Source: Mesorhizobium sp. J8
GTDB taxonomy: Bacteria; Pseudomonadota; Alphaproteobacteria; Rhizobiales; Rhizobiaceae
Direction of reading: 5' to 3'
NCBI RefSeq assembly: GCF_016591715.1
Contig: NZ_AP024109.1
Coordinates: forward strand, 4,526,001 to 4,590,000
Length of the DNA: 64,000 bases
Both the position numbers and the translations under genes were made by a program. Shown one piece after another: positions 1 to 7,397 of this stretch (position 1 is its first letter; every line of letters begins with the position of its first letter). The notes beneath the pieces were generated by a model. That model was not told the origin of the DNA, did not search any database, and was given only the letters and a program-made list of their open reading frames with translations.

Positions 1-400
1 CGTCGATCTCGCGTCGCAACAGCCTTTCGATCTGGGCGGGCTTGTCGCCGTCCGGCAGGCGATAGATGACACCGTCGCAGCGTCCGCCGCGTTCGAGCGC
101 CATCATCAGTCCGGGCTGCGCGGCGCTGCCTCTCCAGCGCACGAGATCCAGGCAGAAGGAGCGATGCCAGCCATGCGCCGAGGCACGCTGCTGCTCTACC
201 GACTCGAAGGCCGGTTTCCAGATCAGCGAGCCATAGGCGAACACCCAAAGCGGTCCTGCGTCGGCTTCGCCGGCGAGACGCGTGGCGAGTGCGCTGAAAT
301 CGTCGTCGCTGAGTTGCGTCCACTCCCCGCTCGGACCGGGATCGATCTCGTCGCGATGGCAAAGAGCGACAAGCTCGGGCGTGAGCGACATCTGGCGCAT
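1..400 (-). CDS. Gamma-glutamylcyclotransferase, ChaC type (3' end outside window)
   Basis: This is the N-terminal ~133 residues of a ChaC-like protein; the reading frame is open to base 1, so the C-terminus lies outside the window. The family motif VFAYGSLIWKP is present at about residues 53-63, forming the glycine-rich loop of the gamma-glutamylcyclotransferase fold, followed by RSFCLDLVRWRGS and GLMMALERGGRCDGVIYRL, which are also typical. ChaC enzymes cleave cytosolic glutathione to 5-oxoproline and Cys-Gly. The start is put at the ATG at 400 (MRQMSLTPELV); the ATG three codons in is an alternative. It is divergent from the VOC gene. The family is clear; glutathione specificity is inferred. 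Confidence 0.85.
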   Translation of the reverse strand, partial: MRQMSLTPELVALCHRDEIDPGPSGEWTQLSDDDFSALATRLAGEADAGPLWVFAYGSLIWKPAFESVEQQRASAHGWHRSFCLDLVRWRGSAAQPGLMMALERGGRCDGVIYRLPDGDKPAQIERLLRREID

Positions 401-575
401 GGAAAACGCGAACCCCTCTTTGACGGCAGCAAAGTCGAAAAGCCCGGGCCATGCAAGATCGGGGCGGAGCGCCTTGCCGGCCGATATTTTCGGCCCATGT
501 CGGAATTCTGTCGCCAGGATCGTCCTAGGATGGATCGAACAACGATCGCTGCCTGAACCGGTGAGGAGACCGACC

Positions 576-1352
576 ATGCCGAAATCCCCGCAACCTTTCT
601 TCTGGTACGAGTTGATGACCACCGACCTCGACGCCGCCGAGGCCTTCTACACCGCCGTTGTCGGCTGGAAAGCCGAGCCTTTCGACAAGGCGCCCGGCAT
701 GCCCCGCTACATTGTCGTGAATTCCGCCGTGCGCGGCGTCGGCGGATTGATGACCATGCCGGAAGAGCCCGCCAAGATGGGCATGCCGCCCGCATGGATC
801 GGCTATATCTATACCAAGAACGTCGACGCCTCCACGCAAGCGCTCAAGGACGCCGGTGGTGCGGTGCATCGGGCGCCCGACGATATTCCGGGCGTCGGCC
901 GCTTCGCCGTCGTCGCCGACCCGCAAGGAGCCGCCTTCATGTTCTTGCAGCCCAATCAGCCGGAACAGCCGCCGGTGCCGGCGACCACGCTTGGCCATGT
1001 CGGCTGGCATGAGCTCTACACGACCGACTGGAAGGCGGCCTTCGATTTCTATTCCAGTCAGTTCGGCTGGGAGAGCGCCGGCGAGTTCGACATGGGCGAG
1101 ATGGGTATCTACAAGACCTTCGGCGCCGGCCCCGAATCCGGTGGCGGCATCATGAACAAGCCGCCGCAGATCCCGGTTCCCGTCTGGCAGTTCTATTTCA
1201 ACGTCGACGCCATCGATGCCGCCGCCAAGCGCGTCACCGACAATGGCGGCAAGGTCATCATGGGTCCGATGGAGGTGCCGAGCGGCCAGTGGATCATCCA
1301 GTGCCAGGACCCGCAAGGCGCGCATTTCGCATTGCTGGCGCCGGTGCGGTAG
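576..1352 (+). CDS. VOC family (glyoxalase/bleomycin-resistance fold) protein with two tandem domains
   Basis: A 258-residue protein made of two homologous VOC domains. The first begins FFWYELMTTDLDAAEAFY (about residues 7-24) and the second HVGWHELYTTDWKAAFDFY (about residues 138-156). Each starts with the beta strand and helix that open a VOC half, and the pair can form one metal-binding cup. The start is the ATG at 576, preceded by GAGGAG at 562-567; longer in-frame starts would read into the divergent chaC gene. Members of this two-domain group resemble mycobacterial CFP30B-like proteins of unknown substrate. No neighbour indicates a substrate, so only the fold is assigned. Confidence 0.85.
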   Translation: MPKSPQPFFWYELMTTDLDAAEAFYTAVVGWKAEPFDKAPGMPRYIVVNSAVRGVGGLMTMPEEPAKMGMPPAWIGYIYTKNVDASTQALKDAGGAVHRAPDDIPGVGRFAVVADPQGAAFMFLQPNQPEQPPVPATTLGHVGWHELYTTDWKAAFDFYSSQFGWESAGEFDMGEMGIYKTFGAGPESGGGIMNKPPQIPVPVWQFYFNVDAIDAAAKRVTDNGGKVIMGPMEVPSGQWIIQCQDPQGAHFALLAPVR

Positions 1353-1381
1353 CAGCGCCCACCTGACATATTGGCGCCGGA

Positions 1382-1873
1382 TCACTCCGGCGTCAGCACC
1401 GCAAGCTTCAGATCGGCTTTTTTCGCACCGCTGAGCTGGACGATGGCCGCTCCGCCCTGGAGCCTGAAGCGCACGCTCTTGCGGATGCCCGGGCAGTTCT
1501 TGACGCCGCTGAAAGCCGCCGATTTCACGGTCTTCCCGTCCTGCACGACGTCGATCCAGGCCTCATCGGACAGGCTGAACTGCAGCTCGCCCCCAGGCGG
1601 CACGGTCACATTTGCCGTCGCGCCGAAAGTGCCGGCTTTCGGCGCGCGGTCCGGCGGCACTTCAAAGCTGACCGTGTCGACGGCCTCAAGCGAGAAATCC
1701 ACCGCTTGCCCGACCGTGAGGGTGGCGCCGGACTGAGCCGCAGGCGCTGTCGAGAACAGGGCTTGCTCGCGCGCGATCGGCCATTTGAAGGCATCGCAAC
1801 CCGCGTCTGCGGCTGCGGCGAAGCCGGTGCCAGTGAGGATTGCGAACAGGCTGATGACGATGACTTTTTTCAT
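1382..1873 (-). CDS. Small secreted protein of unknown function
   Basis: A 163-residue protein that I do not recognise. It opens with a clear Sec signal peptide (MKKVIVISLFAILTGTGFA, cleavage probably after AAA or ADA near residue 22). The mature part has two cysteines (about residues 26 and 127) that could form a disulfide, and alternating short beta-strand-like segments, suggesting a small beta-rich periplasmic domain. It is convergent with the VOC gene and divergent from the DoxX gene, with a ~200-bp AT-richer intergenic stretch upstream. It appears monocistronic. No function is proposed. Confidence 0.75.
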   Translation of the reverse strand: MKKVIVISLFAILTGTGFAAAADAGCDAFKWPIAREQALFSTAPAAQSGATLTVGQAVDFSLEAVDTVSFEVPPDRAPKAGTFGATANVTVPPGGELQFSLSDEAWIDVVQDGKTVKSAAFSGVKNCPGIRKSVRFRLQGGAAIVQLSGAKKADLKLAVLTPE

Positions 1874-2075
1874 GGCAAAGCGATCCGTACGGTTTGATAT
1901 CCTCCATCCTCCAGTACAACTTTAAGGATATATATGCAACCATAGAGAGAATAAAAAATCCGGGAGAATGAAACCATTTCCACTCACCGATTGTTGATGG
2001 TGAGCCATGGGAAGTGAGTGGTTCATTGCTGGGCGATAAATTATGGCCGGGCGGGAGGGTAAAATGGAGTTCTAG

Positions 2076-2468
2076 ATGAAGCTTTTCGAAGGCCTCACCC
2101 AGTACCGTCCGCAAGCGCTTGGCGTGTTGCGCATCATGACCGCCTTGCAGTTCATCGAACATGGCTCTCAGAAGCTGTTCAACTTCCCGGCCAGCGCTGA
2201 GCCGCACGCCCTCACCGGGCTGACGACGGTTGCCGGCATCCTCGAATTCGCCGGCGGCATCCTGTTGGCGCTCGGCCTCTTTACCCGCCCCGTAGCGTTC
2301 CTTCTGGCCGGCGAAATGGCCATCGCCTATTTCATGGCGCACTTCCCGCGCGGCTTCTTCCCCGTCAACAACGGCGGCGACTTGGCGATCTCCTTCTGCT
2401 TCATCTTCCTCTATCTGATCTTCGCCGGGTCGGGCGCCTTCGCGTTGGACAACCGCCGCAGCGCCTGA
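2076..2468 (+). CDS. DoxX family inner-membrane protein
   Basis: A 130-residue protein with four predicted transmembrane helices. It shows the DoxX pattern of an early RIMTALQFIEHGSQKLF segment (helix 1), then GLTTVAGILEFAGGILLALGL (helix 2), a third helix after TRPVAF, and AISFCFIFLYLIFAGSGAFALD (helix 4). DoxX proteins are small membrane proteins linked to thiosulfate or quinone redox chemistry or oxidative stress in some bacteria; most rhizobial copies have no defined role. The start ATG at 2076 lies 203 bp from the divergent secreted-protein gene. It is convergent with the amine-oxidising operon and probably monocistronic. Confidence 0.9.
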   Translation: MKLFEGLTQYRPQALGVLRIMTALQFIEHGSQKLFNFPASAEPHALTGLTTVAGILEFAGGILLALGLFTRPVAFLLAGEMAIAYFMAHFPRGFFPVNNGGDLAISFCFIFLYLIFAGSGAFALDNRRSA

Positions 2469-2553
2469 AGCGTCCAAAGGGTGCGCGCCTGGGGACTTTT
2501 TGTTTCGACGCAATTTCGCGCGGAAACCGCTTCCCGCTTTCCTGGCTTTTGCC

Positions 2554-4980
2554 CTAGCCGCGCATCCGCTCGAAATTGGCATCGAACAACGGCGCCGCCT
2601 GGATGCGCGCCTCATGGCGCTTGCCGAGGATCTCGATCTCGAAACCGTCATGCCTGTCGGCGATCTCCTTCGGCACATAGCCCATGGCGAGCGACGTCTT
2701 GGAATTGTGCGCGTAGCCGCCCGACGTGACCCAGCCGCGCACGACGCCGTCATGCCAGATCGCCTCGTCGCCGATGACATCGGCATCGACAGCGTCGACG
2801 ATGAAGGCGCGCAGCCTGAGCCTGCCGCCTTGCTTGCGTTCGGCCAGCGCTGCCTGCTTGCCGATGAAATCGGCGTCCTTGCCATAGGCAACGAAGCGGT
2901 CGAGCCCGGCCTCGACCGGACCATAGATCGGCCGGTACTCGCGCGCCCACGAGCCGTAATTCTTTTCCAGCCTCAGCGCGTTGAGCGCGCGCGAGCCGAA
3001 CAGGCCGATGCCGAATTCCTCGCCCGCCGTGATCAGCGCCTGATATGCGGCGCGCTGATATTCCGGCGCCACCCAGATCTCGTAGCCGAGGTCGCCGGTG
3101 TAGCTGACGCGTCCGACGAGGCATGGCGCCATGCCGATATCCATTCGTGCAACCGCCATGAAGGGGAACGCCGCGTCCGAAACGTCGACGCGGGTGACCT
3201 TGGCGAGCACCTCCCTCGCCTTCGGCCCGGCAATCGCAAGGCCGGTGAGCTTTTGCCCCAGCGCCTCGATCCGCACCGAGCCATCCTCGAGCAGATGCGC
3301 CTCGAACCAGCGCATATGGTACTGCTCGGCGATGCCGGATCCGGCGATGAACCACTCTGCGTCGTCGATGTTGGCCAAAGTGAAATCGCCGATCAGCTTG
3401 CCGTCGTCCTTCAGCATGGGCGCAAGCGTCATGCGGCCGCGCCTGGGCAGCTTGCAGGCGAAGATCCGGTCGAGCCAGGCGGAAGCGCCGTCGCCCGTCA
3501 CCTTGTATTTGGCGAAGTTCGAGATCTCCGATAGGCCGACGCCGTTGCGCACCGCCGCGACTTCCCTGGCGACATGGTCGAAGTCGGTGGACCGCCGCCA
3601 GGAGAACTCGTCGGCGACGCCTTCCGGCGCATACCAGAGCGGTACTTCGAGCCCATAAGACACGCCCCATTGCGCGCCTTTGGCGGCAAGCGTGTCGTAG
3701 AGAGGCGTTGTCTTCAGTGGACGCCCGGCCGGCAGTTCCTCATTGGGGAAGCGGATCGAGAAGCGCCGGGAATAATTCTCGCGCACCTTGGCGTTGGTGT
3801 AGGCCATCGTCGCCCAGTCGCCGTAGCGCGCCACGTCCATAGCCCAGATGTCGGCGCCCGGATCGCCCTCGATCATCCAGTTGGAGAGCGCGAGCCCGAC
3901 GCCGCCGCCCTGGCTGAAGCCGGCCATGACGCCGCAGGCGACCCAGAAGCCGGGCAGACCGCGCACCGGACCGACCAGCGGATTGCCATCGGGCGCGAAG
4001 GTGAAGGGGCCGTTGATGATCTGCTTGATCCCGGTCTTCTGGAAGGCGGGGAAATGGCGGAAGCCGACTTCCAGCGACGGCGCGATTCGATCGATGTCCG
4101 GTTCCAGCAGCTCATGGCCGAAATTCCAAGGTGTGGTGAACTCCGACCACACCTTGTTGGCCTTCTCATAGGTACCCATCAGCATGCCGCCGCGTTCCTG
4201 GCGCAGATAGAGCTCGCCGTCGAAGTCGACCGCGTGGATGATCTCGGTGCCGGTCTTCTTGTTCCAGTCGGCGACTTCCGGCATGTCCTCGGTGATCAAG
4301 TACATGTGCTCCATGGCGAGCACCGGCAGCTCCAGCCCAACCATGCGGCCGACCTCGCGCGCCCACAGCCCGCCGGCATTGACGACATGCTCGGCGATGA
4401 TATCGCCCTTGTTGGTGATGACGCGCCATAACCCGTCCGGACGGCGCACGATGTCCTCGACCTTGGTGAAGCGCTCGACCTCCGCCCCAAGTTTCCGCGC
4501 GGCCTTGGCATAGGCGTGCGTCACGCCCGACGGGTCGAGATGGCCGTCCTCCTTGTTGCGTACGGCGCCGACGAACTGGCTGGGGTCGATGAGCGGCATC
4601 AACTCCGCCGCTTCCTTGGCCGAGATCACCTCGAGATCGATGCCGAGATAGCGGCCCTTGGACACCACGCCGCGCAGCCAGTCCATTCGTGCCTCGGTCG
4701 CGGCCAGCAGCACGCCGCCCGTCAGGTGCACGCCGGTCGCTTGCCCGGAAAGCTCCTCGATCTCCTTGTAGAGCGAGATCGTGTATTTCTGCAGCTTTGC
4801 GACGTTGGGATCGCCATTGATGGTGTGCATGCCCCCGGCCGCGTGCCAGGTCGAACCGGACGTCAGTTCATCGCGCTCTAGAAGCACGACGTCGGTCCAT
4901 CCATGGCGTGCAAGATGGAACAGCACCGAGCATCCGACGACACCGCCGCCGATGACCACGACCTTTGCATGCGACTTCAT
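2554..4980 (-). CDS. FAD-dependent dimethylglycine/sarcosine dehydrogenase-like protein with C-terminal GcvT domain
   Basis: An 808-residue two-part enzyme. Residues ~7-30 carry the FAD dinucleotide motif VVIGGGVVGCSVLF. GSTWHAAGG at ~residues 42-50 holds the histidine that in rat dimethylglycine dehydrogenase carries covalent FAD. From ~residue 430 to the end it matches the aminomethyltransferase (GcvT/T-folate) fold, which collects the released one-carbon unit on tetrahydrofolate. The family oxidatively demethylates N-methylglycines such as dimethylglycine or sarcosine. It lies 65 bp downstream of the MttB-family gene on the same strand, so the two probably form an operon. Exact substrate is inferred; the domain order is seen directly. 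Confidence 0.9.
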   Translation of the reverse strand: MKSHAKVVVIGGGVVGCSVLFHLARHGWTDVVLLERDELTSGSTWHAAGGMHTINGDPNVAKLQKYTISLYKEIEELSGQATGVHLTGGVLLAATEARMDWLRGVVSKGRYLGIDLEVISAKEAAELMPLIDPSQFVGAVRNKEDGHLDPSGVTHAYAKAARKLGAEVERFTKVEDIVRRPDGLWRVITNKGDIIAEHVVNAGGLWAREVGRMVGLELPVLAMEHMYLITEDMPEVADWNKKTGTEIIHAVDFDGELYLRQERGGMLMGTYEKANKVWSEFTTPWNFGHELLEPDIDRIAPSLEVGFRHFPAFQKTGIKQIINGPFTFAPDGNPLVGPVRGLPGFWVACGVMAGFSQGGGVGLALSNWMIEGDPGADIWAMDVARYGDWATMAYTNAKVRENYSRRFSIRFPNEELPAGRPLKTTPLYDTLAAKGAQWGVSYGLEVPLWYAPEGVADEFSWRRSTDFDHVAREVAAVRNGVGLSEISNFAKYKVTGDGASAWLDRIFACKLPRRGRMTLAPMLKDDGKLIGDFTLANIDDAEWFIAGSGIAEQYHMRWFEAHLLEDGSVRIEALGQKLTGLAIAGPKAREVLAKVTRVDVSDAAFPFMAVARMDIGMAPCLVGRVSYTGDLGYEIWVAPEYQRAAYQALITAGEEFGIGLFGSRALNALRLEKNYGSWAREYRPIYGPVEAGLDRFVAYGKDADFIGKQAALAERKQGGRLRLRAFIVDAVDADVIGDEAIWHDGVVRGWVTSGGYAHNSKTSLAMGYVPKEIADRHDGFEIEILGKRHEARIQAAPLFDANFERMRG

Positions 4981-5045
4981 GGATTTTTTCTCGTTGGTTC
5001 AGAGAGTTGAGAGATCGAAATGAATCAGGATGGGAAGCTGTTCCC

Positions 5046-6584
5046 TCACGGCTCGCCTTGCCCGATCGCTTCCTTGCGCCGCGCCATATAGGCTTCGAGC
5101 GCCTCGCGTATGGCAGGATCCATGGCCGGTTCGACATATTCCTCCAACGCCTTCTTCCAAAGCCTGGTCGCGCGCGCCGTCGTGTCGAGCGCGCCCGCCT
5201 CCTGCCAGGCTTCGTAATTCTGCCAGTTGGAGAGCATCGGCTGGTAGAAGGCGGTGGCGTAGCGCTGCAGCGTGTGCGGCTCGCCGAAGAAGTGGCCGCC
5301 GGTCGGCACCGCGCCCAGCGCCTCCACTGCAAGCTCCGGCTCGTCGACCACGATCGGCCGCAGGAATTCCATCATGTGCTGGATCATCTCGACATCGATG
5401 ACGAGCTTCTCGAACGAGGCCGTCAGCCCGCCTTCCTGCCAGCCGGCGGCATGATAGACGAGGTTGCCGTGGCCGAGCACCGCGCCCCACAGCGCCATCA
5501 TCGTCTCATAGGCGCCTTGCGCGTCGGCGGCATTGGAGGCCGAGCCCGGCGTCGTGCGGTAAGGCAAATTGTAACGTCGCGCCAATTGCCCGGAAGCGAT
5601 GTTGGCCTTGGTGTTCTCCGGCGTGCCGAAGGCCGGCGCGCCCGACTTCATGTCGACATTCGAGGTAAAGGCGCCATACATCACCGGCGCGCCGGGACGC
5701 ACCAACTGCGTCAGCACGATGCCGAACAGCGCTTCGGCATTCTGCTGCGCCAGCGCGCCGGCAAGCGTCACCGGGCTCATCGCGCCCATCAGCGTGAACG
5801 GCGTCACCGCCACCGACTGGCCGTATTCGGCCATGGTCATCAGCCCTTCCGCCATCATCTCATCGAAGCGGCGCGGCGAGTTGACCGAAATGATGGTGGT
5901 GATGCCCGGGTCCTGCGCCATCTCATCCAGCGTCAGACCGCGCGCGATCGCCATCATCTCGATGCCGTCCAGCGCCCTTCCCCGGCCGATCGCCGAGACG
6001 TGGAAACATTTGTCGGTCAGCGTCAGATTGGCGAAATAAGTGTCCATATGCCTTGTGTTCGCCGGCAGCTCGATCGGCGCGCAGACCTGGTTGCCGAGCA
6101 TGTGGATGCAGTTGAAATGCTGCGCCAGCCGGACGAGGTCCGAATAGTCGGCGAGGTTGCCGGCGCGGCGGCCGCGCTCCATGTCATGCACATTGGGCGG
6201 GCCGGCAACGAGCGTGAAATTGATGGTGCCGCCGCCGAGATGGACGGCGTTGTCAGGATTTCGGGGCGTCAGCGTATAGGCCGGGCGTGTCGACTTCAGC
6301 GCCTCCTCGACCATGCCGCGATCGACGCGCACATTCATCGAGCCCCGGTCCACCTTGGCGCCGGCACGCTCGAACAGCGACAGCGCGCGTGCGCTCATCA
6401 CCTCGATGCCGAAATTCTCCAATATGTGCATCGATGCCTGGTGGATGGCCTCGATCTGGTCGGCCGACAGCAGAGCCATCGGCGGATACGGATTCTCCAC
6501 CCGCCGCCGCGGAAGTTGCGGGATGGCGGCCGGTCCCCGATTGCTGGTGCGCTCGGCGCCGCGCTTGCGTCTTGGTTCGCTCAT
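5046..6584 (-). CDS. Trimethylamine methyltransferase (MttB) family protein, without pyrrolysine
   Basis: A 512-residue MttB-superfamily protein. Conserved stretches include MDTYFANLTLTDKCFHVS, the TTPGSASNAADAQGAYE region and the C-terminal GGHFFGEPHTLQRYATAFY. There is no in-frame TAG, so it belongs to the non-pyrrolysine branch that includes glycine-betaine methyltransferase MtgB. Those enzymes move a methyl group from a quaternary amine to a corrinoid protein; no corrinoid-protein gene is in the window. The start is taken as MSEPRRKRG at 6584 because the upstream in-frame extension to 6758 does not resemble the family. It is first in an operon with the flavin/GcvT demethylase, suggesting use of a betaine-like compound. 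Confidence 0.85.
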   Translation of the reverse strand: MSEPRRKRGAERTSNRGPAAIPQLPRRRVENPYPPMALLSADQIEAIHQASMHILENFGIEVMSARALSLFERAGAKVDRGSMNVRVDRGMVEEALKSTRPAYTLTPRNPDNAVHLGGGTINFTLVAGPPNVHDMERGRRAGNLADYSDLVRLAQHFNCIHMLGNQVCAPIELPANTRHMDTYFANLTLTDKCFHVSAIGRGRALDGIEMMAIARGLTLDEMAQDPGITTIISVNSPRRFDEMMAEGLMTMAEYGQSVAVTPFTLMGAMSPVTLAGALAQQNAEALFGIVLTQLVRPGAPVMYGAFTSNVDMKSGAPAFGTPENTKANIASGQLARRYNLPYRTTPGSASNAADAQGAYETMMALWGAVLGHGNLVYHAAGWQEGGLTASFEKLVIDVEMIQHMMEFLRPIVVDEPELAVEALGAVPTGGHFFGEPHTLQRYATAFYQPMLSNWQNYEAWQEAGALDTTARATRLWKKALEEYVEPAMDPAIREALEAYMARRKEAIGQGEP

Positions 6585-6677
6585 GCGCGCATCAGAGCGC
6601 CGGCATCGCAGGCGAGCTGTCAGGAATTCGCCATTTGCCGGCGTGATTTTAGCCAAGGCGGCATTTTTCAAAATCAA

Positions 6678-6717
6678 GGAATAGAATTCCGACACAGATG
6701 GTCGTAATATCGATATT
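6678..6717. promoter_or_regulatory. Two perfect dyads in the divergent mttB-like / transglycosylase promoter
   Basis: GGAATAGAATTCC at 6678-6690 is a perfect 13-bp dyad and AATATCGATATT at 6706-6717 is a perfect 12-bp palindrome. Both lie in the 209-bp gap between the MttB-family start (6584) and the lipoprotein start (6794), in a locally AT-rich stretch. They are candidate regulator sites. No regulator gene is adjacent, so the binding protein is unknown. Confidence 0.4.
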
Positions 6718-6793
6718 CGATTTTCAGGCCGCCACATCCGCGTTAAGGAAGCGAGCAAGACTCCTTTTATGATTTCGGCCTATTCGTCTCCCA

Positions 6794-7384
6794 ATGCGTA
6801 GGTCGAGTTTTAGTAAAATTGTCGCTGTCTCCGTGCTGCTGGCGCTTTCGGCCTGCGCGACGGCGCCCAGCCACATCAACAATGTCTGCGCCGTCTTCGA
6901 CCAGAATGACGGCTGGTTCGACAATTGGCAGTCCGCCGCCGAGCGGACCGAGCAGAAATACGGCATTCCCGTTCCCGTGCTGATGGCGACGGTGCGCAAG
7001 GAATCCGGCTTCAAGAGCAATGCCCGCCCGCCGCGCACCAAGCTGCTCGGCTTCATCCCGTGGAAGCATGTCTCGAGCGCTACCGGCTACTCGCAGGCGC
7101 TCGACGGCACCTGGTCGCAATATCAAAGCGAGACCGGCAACTGGGCGGCACGCCGGACACGCTTTGCCGACGCCATCGATTTCGTCGGCTGGTACCACTC
7201 CAAGACCGCCGACACTTTCGGCGTCGCCCGGAACGACACCTACAATCTCTATCTGGCCTATTATCTCGGCTGGACAGCCTATGGCCGCGGCAATCGCGGC
7301 GACGCCGGCGTGCAAAGCTACGCGCGCGCCACCGACCAGATGGCTCGCGACTACGCGGCGCAGCTACGGCAATGCGGAAACTAA
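6794..7384 (+). CDS. Lytic transglycosylase-like (SLT domain) lipoprotein
   Basis: A 196-residue protein with a lipoprotein signal peptide ending in the lipobox LSAC (cysteine at about residue 21). The rest resembles a small SLT/lysozyme-like domain: ATVRKESGFKSNARPP at ~residues 67-82 contains the ES pair expected for the catalytic glutamate, followed by GYSQALDGTW and the NLYLAYYLGWTAYGRG segment typical of the fold. It should act in the periplasm as an outer-membrane-anchored murein-cleaving enzyme. It is divergent from the methyltransferase operon and convergent with the peptide ABC operon, ending 13 bp from that operon's last stop. Activity is inferred from the fold. Confidence 0.8.
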   Translation: MRRSSFSKIVAVSVLLALSACATAPSHINNVCAVFDQNDGWFDNWQSAAERTEQKYGIPVPVLMATVRKESGFKSNARPPRTKLLGFIPWKHVSSATGYSQALDGTWSQYQSETGNWAARRTRFADAIDFVGWYHSKTADTFGVARNDTYNLYLAYYLGWTAYGRGNRGDAGVQSYARATDQMARDYAAQLRQCGN

Positions 7385-7397
7385 CGCCCTTCCAGGG

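Noticed and set aside
5046..6584. Possibility that the MttB-family protein contains pyrrolysine
   Set aside because: The frame is open from start to stop with no in-frame TAG, so no amber codon is read through, and no pyl genes are present.
4965..6707. A 580-codon plus-strand open frame opposite the MttB-family gene
   Set aside because: It is rich in Arg/His/Asp/Ala with no domain pattern, and the minus strand encodes a full MttB-family protein.
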